A stretch of DNA of 64,000 nucleotides from UBA2241 sp963777895 (GCA_963777895.1 CAVZSF010000006.1:1-64000); one strand, 5' to 3'; positions 32,010-41,412 are shown, numbered from the stretch's first letter. Numbers and translations: made by a program. The notes: generated from the sequence alone by a model not told the origin.

Positions 32010-32948
32010 ATGACGATGACGGATCCCAGCATCGAGGGCGGCGCGCTCAGGCGCAACGCGGTCAGCGGCAAGCTGACCATCGTCGCGCCCGCCCGCGCCG
32101 CCCGCCCGCACGACGACCGGCCGGCGCCCGATGCCGCGCCCGATCAGGGCTGTCCGTTCTGCGCGGGACACGAGGCGATGACGCCGCCCGAGGTCGAAGC
32201 CGTGCGGCCCGGCGGCGGCCCGCCCGACAGCGGCGGCTGGACGGTGCGCGCCGTACCCAACAAGTACCCGGCGCTCGCCGGCCGCCACGAGGTCATCCTG
32301 CACTCGCCCCGCCACGAGGCCGAGCTCGAGGACCTGAGCCTCGACGAGCTGGCGGCGGCGATCGCGCTCTTCCAGCGGCGGATCGCGGCGCAGCTCGAGG
32401 GCGGCGCCGCCGCCGCGACCCTCATCGTCAATCGTGGCGTCATCGCCGGCGCCTCCCTGGAGCACCCGCACGCCCAGCTCTTCGCCACGCCCGTGGTCCC
32501 GCCGGCCCTGCAGGACGAGCTCGTGGAGTTCGACCGCTACCGGAACCGCTACGGCGCCTGCGTGTTGTGCGACGCGATGGGCGCGGCCGGCGAGCGGCTG
32601 GTGAGCGGCGCCGACTACGTCGCCTGGACGCCGGAGGCGCCGCGCTTTGCCTATGAGGTCTGGCTGGCGCCGGCCGAGCACGCCGCGGACGTCCGCCGAG
32701 CGGACCCGGCGGCGTTCGCCGGCGCCCTGAAGGCGACGCTCGGCGCCGTCGACACCGTCACAGACCGCGGGCCGCTCAACCTGTGGATCCACACGGCGCC
32801 GGCGGACCTGCGCGGCCCCTACCACTGGCACGTCGAGATCGCGCCCCGTCGCAGCGGCATCGCCGGCTTCGAGCTCGGGACCGACATCGGCCTCGTTTCG
32901 GTCGACCCGGTGGCGGCGGCGGCGGCGCTGCGCGCCGCGCTCGCCTGA
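32010..32948 (+). CDS. Galactose-1-phosphate uridylyltransferase-like protein (HIT superfamily)
   Basis: In this 312-residue protein, CPFCAGHE near residue 48 and CVLCD near residue 188 are zinc-type Cys pairs. The nucleophile motif is LEHPHAQLFATP (HxHxQ-like) near residue 160, and a second His block is YHWHVEIAPR. This is the GalT/adenylyltransferase layout, in which a His is transiently uridylylated or adenylylated. The frame is open upstream through the DUF4388 gene; ATG 32010 is the first sensible start. The donor and sugar substrates are uncertain. Confidence 0.85.
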   Translation: MTMTDPSIEGGALRRNAVSGKLTIVAPARAARPHDDRPAPDAAPDQGCPFCAGHEAMTPPEVEAVRPGGGPPDSGGWTVRAVPNKYPALAGRHEVILHSPRHEAELEDLSLDELAAAIALFQRRIAAQLEGGAAAATLIVNRGVIAGASLEHPHAQLFATPVVPPALQDELVEFDRYRNRYGACVLCDAMGAAGERLVSGADYVAWTPEAPRFAYEVWLAPAEHAADVRRADPAAFAGALKATLGAVDTVTDRGPLNLWIHTAPADLRGPYHWHVEIAPRRSGIAGFELGTDIGLVSVDPVAAAAALRAALA

Positions 32949-33025
32949 CTCTGCGGTAGAATCCCGGCCACGGTACGCCGGGCGATCCCGGCGCCGGCTC
33001 GTGGGGCCATCCGTCGGGAGGCATC

Positions 33026-33508
33026 GTGACACGACGACATCCGGCTATGCTGCTGCACCTCGCGCTCATCGGGCTCCTCGCCACGAGCGGCCTTGCACTT
33101 GCCTCCTGTGGCGACGGTGGCGGAGCCGCCCCCGCCTACGACACCCTGACTCCGACCCCCCAGAAGAGCGGAGGCAAGCGGCCCGACGCGCAGGCATCGA
33201 GCGCCGGCCCGACCGCGCAGGCGAGCGCCTCGACGCGGCCCAGCGCGACGACCTCCCCGTCCTCGACGGCGACGCCCAAGCCCCCCAGCGACGCGGCCAT
33301 CAAGCGCGACATCCTGGCCCGCATAGGTTCCGATCCGGGGCTGCGCGGCTTCGCGTTCATCATCAACGTCCGCGACGGCATCGTCACCATCAGCGGTCGC
33401 GTGCGCACGAAGAAGCAGAAGAGCCTCGTGGAGCAGATCTGCCTGACCTCGCCCGGCGTCGTCAAGGTGCTGAGCGCCATCGAGGTCAGCGGCGCCTCCG
33501 GCTACTGA
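33026..33508 (+). CDS. BON-domain lipoprotein
   Basis: This 160-residue protein has a GTG start preceded by GGGAGGCATC. The signal peptide ends in the lipobox ALASC, and a Ser/Thr/Pro/Ala-rich linker (~residues 45-90) follows. A C-terminal BON domain (~93-157) contains IKRDILARIG, GFAFIINVRDGIVTISGRV and SAIEVSG. BON domains bind phospholipids or other envelope ligands. The stop overlaps the convergent rlmN gene by 7 bases. TAGAAT at 32957-32962 is a possible -10. Confidence 0.85.
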   Translation: MTRRHPAMLLHLALIGLLATSGLALASCGDGGGAAPAYDTLTPTPQKSGGKRPDAQASSAGPTAQASASTRPSATTSPSSTATPKPPSDAAIKRDILARIGSDPGLRGFAFIINVRDGIVTISGRVRTKKQKSLVEQICLTSPGVVKVLSAIEVSGASGY

Positions 33509-34560
33509 CCCGGGGGCCGGCCCGGCTTCGCAGGCCGGCCCGCCTTCGTCTGCTGCGCCAAGGCGAGCTGGCCACACGCCGCTTCGATCTCGCGCCCCGG
33601 CGAGCGCCGCACCGTACAGTTCAGGCCGCCCTTCGCGAGGCGCGCCCGGAACCTCTCGACCTGCTCGCCCGTGGGCCGCTCGAACTCCCCACCCGCAGCG
33701 TTGTAGGCGATCAAATTGACGTGGAAGAGCGGGCGGCGCAGCGTTCCGATCAGCGCTCGGGCCTGTTCGGCGGTGTCGTTCACGCCATGCAGCAGCACGT
33801 ACTCGACGAACACCTTCCGGTGGGTGCGCGCCACGTAGCGCCCGCAGGCATCGATCACGGCGGTGATCGGGTAGCGCCGGTTGAGCGGCACCAATCGGTC
33901 GCGCAGCGCGTCGGTGCCGGCATGCAGGCTGACGGCCAGGTTCAGTTGCAGCGGCTCGGCCGCGAAGCGGTCGATGCCGGGCACGACCCCGACCGTCGAT
34001 ACCGAGATCGCGCGCGCGCCCAGTGCGAACCCGCCGGGGTCGTTGAGCAGACGGCACGCGCGCAGCGTCTCGTCGTAGTTGTGGAACGGCTCGCCCATGC
34101 CCATGAACACGACGTTGGTCACGGCGCGGCCGACTTGGCGGAGCTCCCGGGCGAAGTGCAGGACCTGGTCCACCATCTCCTCCGCCGTGAGGTCGCGCCG
34201 CAATCCCAGCCGTCCCGAGGCACAGAAGGCGCAGCCGACGGCGCAGCCGACCTGGGTCGAGACGCAGACCGTCGCCCTCCGGTCGTACGCCATCAGAACG
34301 GCTTCGACCGGTGCCCCGTCAGGCGCCGCGAACAGAGTCTTGCGGGCGTCACCGCGCGGCGCCGCCCGGGTGGTCACCTCTTCGAGCAGCACCGGGCGCA
34401 GCCGCGCCCGCAGCGTCGCCCGCAAGCCCAGCGGCAGCGTCGTGATCTGGTCGATGTCGGTGACGAGGCCGCGCGTCAGCGCCTCGTACACCTGCCGGGC
34501 GCGATAGCGCGGCGCGCCCAGCTCCGCCAGGACCTCTTCGATCTGAGCCAGGGCGATCAC
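33502..34560 (-). CDS. rlmN: 23S rRNA (adenine-2503-C2)-methyltransferase RlmN
   Basis: In this 352-residue radical SAM enzyme, the cluster motif is GCAVGCAFCASG (CxxxCxxC), preceded by TVCVSTQVGC with the methylation Cys region. NVVFMGMGEPFHNYD, ISVSTVGVVPGIDR and HVNLIAYN follow in order. A second essential Cys near the end lies in LNCTVRRSPG. It methylates A2503 of 23S rRNA and A37 of some tRNAs. The C-terminal ~20 residues are a Lys/Pro-rich extension. Confidence 0.96.
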   Translation of the reverse strand: MIALAQIEEVLAELGAPRYRARQVYEALTRGLVTDIDQITTLPLGLRATLRARLRPVLLEEVTTRAAPRGDARKTLFAAPDGAPVEAVLMAYDRRATVCVSTQVGCAVGCAFCASGRLGLRRDLTAEEMVDQVLHFARELRQVGRAVTNVVFMGMGEPFHNYDETLRACRLLNDPGGFALGARAISVSTVGVVPGIDRFAAEPLQLNLAVSLHAGTDALRDRLVPLNRRYPITAVIDACGRYVARTHRKVFVEYVLLHGVNDTAEQARALIGTLRRPLFHVNLIAYNAAGGEFERPTGEQVERFRARLAKGGLNCTVRRSPGREIEAACGQLALAQQTKAGRPAKPGRPPGQ

Positions 34561-34643
34561 GCCGCGATTGTACCGTCTGCGCAGGGATTATCGGGGCCTG
34601 AGCGAAACAGGTAGCTGCACGCAAGGCTCCCCGAGCGAGGGTC

Positions 34644-35280
34644 ATGTCCACCGTAGAGATCGCAGCTGTCGCAGCGGCCGTCGTCGTCGTCCTCATCATC
34701 GTCATCGTCCTCATCGCGAGGGGGCGCAAGCGTGGCGGCCAGGGGCCGAAGCTGTCCGCCGGCGACGAGGGCTCGATGTTCGACAGTCCCCCGAGCGACA
34801 CCCTCGCGAAGCTGGGGAGGCCGGAGCAGCGAGGCGAGGCGCCGAGCATTGCGCCGGCCGAGGAGCCGACTCGCGGAGGAAGCGGAGCTCGGGCCCGGCG
34901 AGCCGGAGCCGTCGGCCGAGGTGCAGGAGGCGGACGAGCCGCCGGCCGAGCCGGCGCAGGCCGACGAGGCCGCGGCGGTCGAGGCGGAGCCCCTCGAGGA
35001 CACCGCGTCCGAGGTCCCGGCCGAGGGCAACTTCGTGGCCCTCTCCAGCATCATCGTCACGACCAGCAACAAGATCGTGGATCTCGACGACCCCGAGATC
35101 CGCCGCATGCTCACCGACCTCGTGACCTTCGAGATCGACCAGGCCCAGCAGTTCCGCGAGCAGGGTCAGACGATCGATGCCGTGCTCCAGCTGACCGAGG
35201 CCGAGAAGATCTGCCGCGCGCTCGGCCAAGAGGATACGGCCGGCGAGATCCGCGCCATGATGCGCGAGCTGCAGGCCTGA
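34644..35280 (+). pseudogene. Membrane-anchored acidic protein, frameshifted
   Basis: Two overlapping frames give one sensible protein. The first, from an ATG after GAGGG, encodes one N-terminal helix (VEIAAVAAAVVVVLIIVIVL), a basic stop-transfer and a polar stretch ending around APAEEPT. The second frame continues with LAEEAELGPGEPEPSAEV and an acidic Pro/Glu/Ala linker. It ends in a folded helical domain with NKIVDLDDPEIRRMLTDLV and a TPR-like AEKICRALGQEDTAGEI. The switch must occur near 34865-34880. No slippery heptamer is visible, so a real mutation or a sequencing indel is more likely than programmed shifting. Family unknown. Confidence 0.6.
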
Positions 35281-35299
35281 GGCCTGCCCCCTCGCGCCC

Positions 35300-36664
35300 T
35301 TAGTTCGTGAGGCTCTGCAGGGGTGCGGGGATGCGGCCTCCGCGTTCGACGAAGGCGTCGTTGCCGGCAGTGCTGACCGTCATGACCGGGCCCTCGCCGA
35401 AGAGGCCGCCCAACGTCACCCAGTCGCCCGCCTTCTTGCCGTAGGCCGGGATCAGGCGGGCGCCGGTCGTCTTGCTGTTGATCATGCCGATCGCCATGAC
35501 ATCGGCGATCATCCCGGCAAGCGCGTTCCGAGGCGTATCGCCCGGCACCACGATCATGTCGAGGCCGAGCGAGCACACCGCCGTCATGGCCTCGAGCTTC
35601 TCGATGGAAAGGACGCCGGCGGCCGCGGAACGCGCCATCTCGGCGTCCTCCGTCACCGGGATGAAGGCGCCGGAGAGCCCCCCGGTCGACGACGTGGCCA
35701 TCGTGCCGCCCTTCTTGACCGCATCGTTGAGCATCGCGAGCGCGGCGGTCGTGCCGGGCGCCCCCGGCATCTCCAGGCCCATGCTCTCGAGTATCTCGGC
35801 GATCGAGTCGCCCACGGCCGGAGTCGGCGCCAGCGACAAGTCGATGATGCCCATCTCGGCATCGAGCAGACGGGAGGCCTCGCGGGCCACGAGCTCGCCG
35901 ACACGCGTGATCTTGAAGGTCGTCCGCTTGATCAGGTCGGCGAGCTCGATGAGCGAGGCCTGCGGGTGGTTCGCCACGGCATTGCGCACCACGCCGGGCC
36001 CCGAAATCGCCACGTTGATGCTGACTTCGGGTTCGCCGCTGCCGTGCAGCGCGCCCGCCATGAACGGGTTGTCCTCGGGCACGTTGCAGAAGACCACGAT
36101 CTTGGCGCAGCCGATGGAGTCGTGGTCGGCGGTCCGGCGCGAGACGGCGAGCAGCACGTCCGCCATGCGCACCACGGCGTCCATGTTGATGCCTGCCCTC
36201 GTGGACGCCACGTTCACCGAGCTGCAGACACGATTCGTGCTGCTGATCGCGTCGGGGATGGCCTCGATCAGGGCGGCGTCGCTCTTCGAGAAGCCCTTCT
36301 GGACGAGAGCACTGAAGCCGCCCAGGAAGTCGATGCCGATCTCCTCGGCGGCCGCGTCGAGGGCGTGCGCCACCTCGAGATGGTCCGCCGGGTCGTCGCT
36401 GCCCACCACGTGGGAGATGGGCGTGACGGACACCCGCTTGTTGACGATGGGGATGCCGTACTTCTCCTGGAGCTCGTCGGCGACGCCGACCAGGCGGCCG
36501 GCGCGCCGCACGATCTTCGCGTGCACGCGTTCGGCCGTACGGTGCGCTTCGCGGTCGCGGCAGTCGTCCAGCGAGATGCCCATGGTGATCGCCCGCACGT
36601 CCAGGTTCTCGGACCTGATCATGCTCACGGTCTCGAGGATCTCCTGCTCGGTGATGAAGACCAC
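35300..36664 (-). CDS. PFL/UPF0210 (DUF711) family protein
   Basis: This 454-residue protein is the expected length for UPF0210. Recognisable segments include TVSMIRSENLDVRAITMGIS at the N-terminus, KRVSVTPISHVVG, SSTGGLSGAFIPVTEDAEM and the C-terminal GGRIPAPLQSL. It is paired with an ACT-domain gene directly upstream, the standard arrangement for this family. The proteins are structurally related to the pyruvate-formate-lyase/ribonucleotide-reductase barrel, but no reaction is established. The ACT partner suggests allosteric control by a small metabolite. Confidence 0.92.
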   Translation of the reverse strand: MVFITEQEILETVSMIRSENLDVRAITMGISLDDCRDREAHRTAERVHAKIVRRAGRLVGVADELQEKYGIPIVNKRVSVTPISHVVGSDDPADHLEVAHALDAAAEEIGIDFLGGFSALVQKGFSKSDAALIEAIPDAISSTNRVCSSVNVASTRAGINMDAVVRMADVLLAVSRRTADHDSIGCAKIVVFCNVPEDNPFMAGALHGSGEPEVSINVAISGPGVVRNAVANHPQASLIELADLIKRTTFKITRVGELVAREASRLLDAEMGIIDLSLAPTPAVGDSIAEILESMGLEMPGAPGTTAALAMLNDAVKKGGTMATSSTGGLSGAFIPVTEDAEMARSAAAGVLSIEKLEAMTAVCSLGLDMIVVPGDTPRNALAGMIADVMAIGMINSKTTGARLIPAYGKKAGDWVTLGGLFGEGPVMTVSTAGNDAFVERGGRIPAPLQSLTN

Positions 36665-36718
36665 GGACGCCTCCCGGGCGGGATAGGGCCGGCGGACGCG
36701 GCAGCGCCCGCCGCCGGC

Positions 36719-36994
36719 CTAGATGCGGTGCATGAACTTGAAGATGTTCTCGTGCTGCACGCTGATCTGCAGCCCGACCTCGTCGCCCGTCTTGTCGAGG
36801 GCCGCCTTGATGTCGGCCATCGTCGTCTCGCTCTGGTCGAACGAGACGAACATGATCATGGTGAACATGCCGTTCGCCACGGTCTGGCTCACGTCGTCGA
36901 TGTTCGCGTTGAGGTCGGCGATGGTCGTGGCCACGCGCGCCAGCAGGCCGTGACTGTCGGGGCCGAGGGCGGTGACGATGACGGTCGTGCGCAT
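36719..36994 (-). CDS. ACT domain protein (UPF0237)
   Basis: This 91-residue single ACT domain has TALGPDSHGLLARVATTIAD with the GPDxxG ligand loop, then NANIDDVSQTVANGMFTMIM. UPF0237 proteins occur next to UPF0210, as here (54-base gap). It probably binds an amino acid or similar ligand and regulates its neighbour. The ATG follows AGGACC; the open frame extending left has no support. Confidence 0.92.
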   Translation of the reverse strand: MRTTVIVTALGPDSHGLLARVATTIADLNANIDDVSQTVANGMFTMIMFVSFDQSETTMADIKAALDKTGDEVGLQISVQHENIFKFMHRI

Positions 36995-37054
36995 GCGGGC
37001 AGGTCCTGACTGAGGGTGGGCGCGGGACGGCGGATAGTATACTCGACCGCGCCC

Positions 37055-37666
37055 ATGACCACGCCCCCCGGCCCTCACCCTCCCGCCCCCCTCGAAACCG
37101 GACTGCAGCCTCGGCCGCCGGCCGGCCACGGCCTCCTCGCACGCCTCGACGCCCTCGACCGCAACGTCTCGCGCACAGTCGCCGTCCGGTGGCCACACCC
37201 GCGCTGGTTCACGCTGCCTTTGAGTCTCTTCTCGAGGTCCGCGAACTACGGCATCCTTTGGTACGCCGTCGCGCTGATCCCGCTCCTGACGGGTGGCGCG
37301 CACCCCTGGGCGACGTTCTTCTACGTGAGCGTCGCCGTCTTCGGGGTCGAACTCGTTGGCGCGGGCATCAAGCGCCTCGTAGGTCGCCACCGTCCGAACG
37401 TGGCCGACCCGACCCAATCCGTCCAGATCCCGCTGCCGGTCAGCAAGTCGTTCCCGTCCTCGCACGCCAGCATGTCGGTGGTGGCGACCTTCACCCTGGG
37501 CAGCCTGTATCCGTCCTGGCTGCCGGCGCTCATCGCGGTGACGGCGCTGCTCAGCTTCAGTCGCATCTATCTCGGCGTGCACTACGCCGCCGACGTGCTC
37601 GGCGGCGTAGTGCTCGGCGTGCTCACGGGCGTGCTCATCCTCTGGCTCGCGCCTGCGCCCTTCTAG
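37055..37666 (+). CDS. PAP2-family membrane phosphatase
   Basis: In this 203-residue protein, the three PAP2 motifs are in order: KRLVGRHRP (motif 1), SFPSSHAS (motif 2) and SRIYLGVHYAADV (motif 3, with the catalytic His). Five to six hydrophobic helices surround them. The enzyme would dephosphorylate a lipid phosphate such as undecaprenyl-diphosphate or phosphatidate at the outer face of the membrane. The ATG at 37055 is the first start with a sensible N-terminus; TATACT about 20 bases upstream may be a -10 box. Confidence 0.92.
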   Translation: MTTPPGPHPPAPLETGLQPRPPAGHGLLARLDALDRNVSRTVAVRWPHPRWFTLPLSLFSRSANYGILWYAVALIPLLTGGAHPWATFFYVSVAVFGVELVGAGIKRLVGRHRPNVADPTQSVQIPLPVSKSFPSSHASMSVVATFTLGSLYPSWLPALIAVTALLSFSRIYLGVHYAADVLGGVVLGVLTGVLILWLAPAPF

Positions 37667-37753
37667 CAGCCCCCCGCCCCGCCAAGGACCTGCGGCGACT
37701 TGCCATGCAAAGGCGACGTTGTAGCATGGGGAGACCCCCGACGCGGAGGGACC

Positions 37754-38740
37754 GTGCCCGCGGCTCGCAAGCTCACCCCCTGTCATCTCGTGCTCGTCGT
37801 CGTGCTGCTGGCGCTGATGGTGGCGCCGGTGGCCGGCTGCGGCCAGTCGGCGCACCCCGTCCTGCCCAGCCGAGACGCCGCCGCCACCGATCCCGGCAGC
37901 CTTGCCTTCGCGACGATGCAGGAGTTCAGCAAGGCCGTGGGGTCACGCCCCGCCGATAGCTGGGGCGAGATCCACGGCCGCGAGTTCATCGAGCACAATC
38001 TCGAACGCTACGGCTACCGCCCCGTGACCCAGGAGTTCATCGCCGACGAGGGCAAGGACCGCGTCCACTCCGCGAACGTGATCGCCGTGAAGGAAGGCGC
38101 CTCGCCGCGTACCCTTGTCCTCGGCGCCCACTACGACACCGTCCCGGGCAGCCGCGGCGCCTGCGACAACGCCTCCGGCGTCGGCGTGCTGCTCGAGATG
38201 GCCGGCAGGCTGGCCCAGGTCGAGACGCCGTACACCCTCGTGTTCGTCGCCTTCGGCGCTGAAGAAGCGGGCCTCTACGGCTCGCTCCACTACCTCGACG
38301 CGCTCATCCCCCAGGAACGCCGCAACATCGTCGGCATGATCAACCTCGACGGCCTCGCGGGCCTGGAACAGCTCTACGTCTACGGTGTTGAAGGCGAGGA
38401 CTCGTGGCTCAGGGACGACATCCTGGCGGCCGCCGGCGAGCTTGACGTGAAGCTCGCCACCGACGAGGCCCTTCAGGTGCAGCCGCCGGTCTCGGAGCAT
38501 CACGGCTACAAGCTCGCCGGCGACCACGTGCCCTTCGCCGGCTACGGGATCCCGGCGGCCGGCTTCATCAGTGGGGTCGACGACCTCGTCATCGAACGGG
38601 GAGTCTTCTGGCCGATGAACACGCGCCAGGACACCATGGCGACGCTCGAGCGCGAGAACCCCGGCGCCGTCGAACGCGAGCTGCGCGACGTCGTCCGCGT
38701 CCTCGAGATGGTCCTCACCAGCGAACTGGCCACCTCGTGA
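37754..38740 (+). CDS. Secreted M28-family metallopeptidase lipoprotein
   Basis: The 328-residue protein begins at a GTG preceded by GCGGAGGGACC. It has a lipobox, VAGC, after a hydrophobic signal. M28 zinc ligands are visible: LGAHYDTVPGS (His, Asp), ACDNASG (bridging Asp), FGAEEAGLYGS (catalytic Glu-Glu) and NLDGLAG. Members are aminopeptidases that act outside the membrane. The stop overlaps the start of ychF by 4 bases (GTGA), so both are probably on one mRNA. Confidence 0.92.
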   Translation: MPAARKLTPCHLVLVVVLLALMVAPVAGCGQSAHPVLPSRDAAATDPGSLAFATMQEFSKAVGSRPADSWGEIHGREFIEHNLERYGYRPVTQEFIADEGKDRVHSANVIAVKEGASPRTLVLGAHYDTVPGSRGACDNASGVGVLLEMAGRLAQVETPYTLVFVAFGAEEAGLYGSLHYLDALIPQERRNIVGMINLDGLAGLEQLYVYGVEGEDSWLRDDILAAAGELDVKLATDEALQVQPPVSEHHGYKLAGDHVPFAGYGIPAAGFISGVDDLVIERGVFWPMNTRQDTMATLERENPGAVERELRDVVRVLEMVLTSELATS

Positions 38741-39834
38741 AGCTCGGCATCGTCGGGCTGCCGAACGTTGGCAAGACAACGCTCTTCAACGCGCTGACCC
38801 ACGCGGGCGCGGCCGCGACCGCCTACGCCTACACCTCGGCCGAGTCGAACCTCGGCGTCGTGCCCGTGCCCGACGCACGCCTCGACCGTTTGCACGAGGT
38901 GCTGGAGACGCCCAAGAAGGTCTACGCGACCATCGACGTCGTCGACATCGCCGGCCTGGCGGAGGGCGCCAGCCGGGGCGAAGGCCTGGGCAACCGCTTC
39001 CTCGCCGACATCCGCGGCGTCGACGCAGTCGCACACGTGGTCCGCACGTTCTCGAACCCGGACGTGGCGCACGTGCGTCAGGGTGCCGACCCGCAGGCCG
39101 ACGTCGAACTGGTCGAGACCGAGCTTGTCCTCGCGGACCTGGACCTGGCGGAGCGCCGCCGCGAGAAGACCCAGAAGGCGGCGCGCGGCGGCGATAAGGC
39201 CGCGCAGCGCGAGCTCGTGACGATCGACCGGCTGCTGGCAGCGCTGCGCGAGGGCGCGCTCGCGCGCACCGTCGAGCGCAGCGCCGAGGAGCAGCCCCTC
39301 TTTCGCGAACTCGCGCTGGTGAGCGACCGGCCCGTCCTCTTCGTGCTGAACACCGACGACGAGGAGGCGCCGGCGGAGGCGCTCGCGCGGCATCAGGGCT
39401 TCGTCGACTGGGCGCGCGGCCGGGGCGACCAGGTGGTCGCCGTCGCCGCGCGCCTCGAAGCCGAGCTCGCCGACCTCGAGCCCGAGGAGGCGGCCGCCTT
39501 CCGCGCCGAGATGGGCCTCGAGTCAGGCGGCGTCGAACACGTGATCCGCGCCGCCTACGACGCGCTCGGCTACATCAGCTTCTTCACCGGCGACTTCCGC
39601 TCGAGCGAGTCGCGCGCCTGGCAGCTGCCGCGCGGCTGGACCGCCAAGAAGGCGGCGGGCCGCATCCACAGCGACATCGAGCATGGCTTCGTGCGCGCCC
39701 AGGTCGTCGCCATCGCCGACCTGCTGGAGCTCGGCTCCTTCCCCTCGGCCCGCGAGCACGCCAAGCTGCGCACCGAGGGTAAGGAGTACGTCGTCCAGGA
39801 CGGCGACGTGATGAACTTCCTGCACACCGGCTGA
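38737..39834 (+). CDS. ychF: Redox-regulated ATPase/GTPase YchF (OLA1)
   Basis: In this 365-residue protein, the P-loop GLPNVGKTTLFNALT, switch region YTSAESNLGVV, VDIAGLAEGASRGEGLGN (G3) and VLFVLNTDDEE in the G4 position, typical of YchF's ATP preference, are in order. A C-terminal TGS domain follows (YISFFTGDFRSSESRAWQL ending in DGDVMNFLHTG). YchF binds the ribosome and ATP. The GTG start overlaps the peptidase stop. Only a few bases separate its stop from the PotD relic on the other strand. Confidence 0.95.
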   Translation: MKLGIVGLPNVGKTTLFNALTHAGAAATAYAYTSAESNLGVVPVPDARLDRLHEVLETPKKVYATIDVVDIAGLAEGASRGEGLGNRFLADIRGVDAVAHVVRTFSNPDVAHVRQGADPQADVELVETELVLADLDLAERRREKTQKAARGGDKAAQRELVTIDRLLAALREGALARTVERSAEEQPLFRELALVSDRPVLFVLNTDDEEAPAEALARHQGFVDWARGRGDQVVAVAARLEAELADLEPEEAAAFRAEMGLESGGVEHVIRAAYDALGYISFFTGDFRSSESRAWQLPRGWTAKKAAGRIHSDIEHGFVRAQVVAIADLLELGSFPSAREHAKLRTEGKEYVVQDGDVMNFLHTG

Positions 39835-39835
39835 G

Positions 39836-39934
39836 CTAGGCGCTCTTCACCTGCCGCCAGGCGTCCGAGTAGTTGGTAGCGAAGTCCCCCACGTCGTTGA
39901 TCACTTCGGCGCGGGCGAGCTCCTCGTCGCTTGG
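39836..39934 (-). pseudogene. Relic of a fourth PotD-like gene (last ~32 codons)
   Basis: Read on the minus strand these bases give ELARAEVINDVGDFATNYSD followed by AWRQVKSA and a TAG stop. This is nearly the same as the C-termini of the three complete binding proteins that follow (…YSDAWRQVKSA). Upstream of the fragment the similarity ends and the stop codon of the first complete gene lies only 22 bases away. This looks like the remaining tail of a deleted tandem copy, presumably lost by recombination between paralogues. Confidence 0.75.
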
Positions 39935-39955
39935 ACGTGCGTCAGGCGGCGAGCC

Positions 39956-41161
39956 TCAGGCGCTCTTCACCTGGCGCCAGGCGTCCGAGTAGTTCACGGC
40001 GAACTCGCCGAGATCGTCCATGGTCTCGCAGCGCGTGAGCTCTTCCTCGCTCGGCATCAGGCTGAGCGCGAACTTGTCGGTGTACTGGTGTGAGGCCGTC
40101 GCGGGCGCCAGATACCAGACCCAGCTGGCGTTCTTGCCCATGACCTGCGGGTCGAGAAGGTAGTCCATCCACTGATGGGCGCCGAAACGGCTGTTGTTCC
40201 CGATGGGCACGACCATCGTGTCGGTCCAGAGGGCGTAGCCCTCGCTGGGACGCACGAAGCTGACGAGCTCCTTCGCCTTGGCGTCGCCGCCCAGGGCGTC
40301 GATGCCCATGAGGGCGTCGCCGTCCCAGCACATGACCAGCGGCTGGCCCTGCACCATGGCGCGCTTCATGTTCACAGAGTCGTAGGTGCTGACCAGCGGC
40401 TTCTGGTCGATGAGCTTCTGCGTCGCCTCGTCGAGCTCGGTCTGCTCATGCGTGTTGAGCGAGTAGCCGAGCATCTTCAAGGCCGCACCGAGGCACTCGC
40501 GCTCGTCGTCGAGCATGTTGATCTGACCCCTGTATTGCGCGTCCCACAGGGTCGCCCACGCGGTCTGCGGCGTGCTGATCTTGTCGGTGCGCTGCACGTA
40601 GCCCGTCGTCCCGTAGAAGTACGGCACGCTGTACTGCATGCCGCCGTTCTCGTCCGGCTTGTCGTACGGGGGGTTCGTGAACTGGGCATCGACGTTCTTG
40701 TAGTTCGGGACGTACTTCAGGTCGAGCGGCTCGAGCAGCTTGCTTTTGATCATGATGTGCACCATGTAGTCGCTGGGCACGATCACGTCGTAGCCCTTTG
40801 CCCCGGCGCGCAGCTTCGCCAGCATCTCCTCGTTGCTCGAGAAGTAGACCTCTTTCACGCTGATGCCGGTCTTCTTCTGGAAGTCCTTCTTGATGCCGGG
40901 GTCGATGTAGTCAGTCCAGTTGTAGAAGGTGATCTGGGACGGCTGCGTCTCATCCATCGCGGAAAGCGTCGCCGCGTCGGTCGTCGCGCCGCTGTCGCCG
41001 GACCCGCACGCGCCGGCGAGCGCGCCGACCGCCGAGGCCGACAGGCCGAGGATCAGCGCGCACTCCACGAACTGGCGCCGGGTGATGCCGCCGCGCGCCG
41101 CCTCCTTGCACAAGCCGACCAGCTCGTTCTCGTGACGGCGCGTGACATCCTGATTGTTCAT
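39956..41161 (-). CDS. PotD-like ABC substrate-binding lipoprotein, paralogue 1
   Basis: The protein has 401 residues. The N-terminal ~28 residues are charged and end in ITRRQF, a Tat-type twin Arg. The hydrophobic stretch that follows ends in a lipobox Cys (AGACG). The body is a polyamine-type family-1 binding protein: ITFYNWTDYIDPGIKKDF, VPSDYMVHIMI, YSVPYFYGTTGY and VMCWDGDALMG are typical of spermidine/putrescine PotD/PotF. It ends in YSDAWRQVKSA. The ATG follows GGGGGCTTG. A shared 18-base motif lies about 62 bases upstream. No permease or ATPase is adjacent. Ligand unproven. Confidence 0.9.
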   Translation of the reverse strand: MNNQDVTRRHENELVGLCKEAARGGITRRQFVECALILGLSASAVGALAGACGSGDSGATTDAATLSAMDETQPSQITFYNWTDYIDPGIKKDFQKKTGISVKEVYFSSNEEMLAKLRAGAKGYDVIVPSDYMVHIMIKSKLLEPLDLKYVPNYKNVDAQFTNPPYDKPDENGGMQYSVPYFYGTTGYVQRTDKISTPQTAWATLWDAQYRGQINMLDDERECLGAALKMLGYSLNTHEQTELDEATQKLIDQKPLVSTYDSVNMKRAMVQGQPLVMCWDGDALMGIDALGGDAKAKELVSFVRPSEGYALWTDTMVVPIGNNSRFGAHQWMDYLLDPQVMGKNASWVWYLAPATASHQYTDKFALSLMPSEEELTRCETMDDLGEFAVNYSDAWRQVKSA

Positions 41162-41223
41162 CAAGCCCCCTTGGCTCCGGTCTCGCTCGCACTCCGGCAG
41201 GTCCCGTCCGCCGTGCGGGCACT

Positions 41224-41241
41224 TGAATAGGATTGAGCAAC
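41224..41241 (-). promoter_or_regulatory. Conserved 18-base motif upstream of PotD-like paralogue 1
   Basis: TGAATAGGATTGAGCAAC on the plus strand aligns without gaps to the motif at 44239-44256 (TGAAnAnnATTGnGCAAC). Both lie 62-68 bases upstream of an ATG, which suggests a shared promoter or operator. Confidence 0.45.
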
Positions 41242-41412
41242 TAATAGACCTTGTCGGACGCCGGAGCCGCCTGACAACCGGAATGCAGGACGATGGTCCT
41301 GCCGACAACGATGTTCCTAACACAACGCAACACGGAGAGCGGCCCACACCCGGCGGTCGAAGGAGTGGCCGAAAGGACGGGGGGGCGGCGGTCTTGCGGC
41401 CGCCGAAAGGAC

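Noticed and set aside
34644..35303. Programmed +1 frameshifting
   Set aside because: No slippery sequence, stop-codon context or stimulatory structure was visible at the junction.
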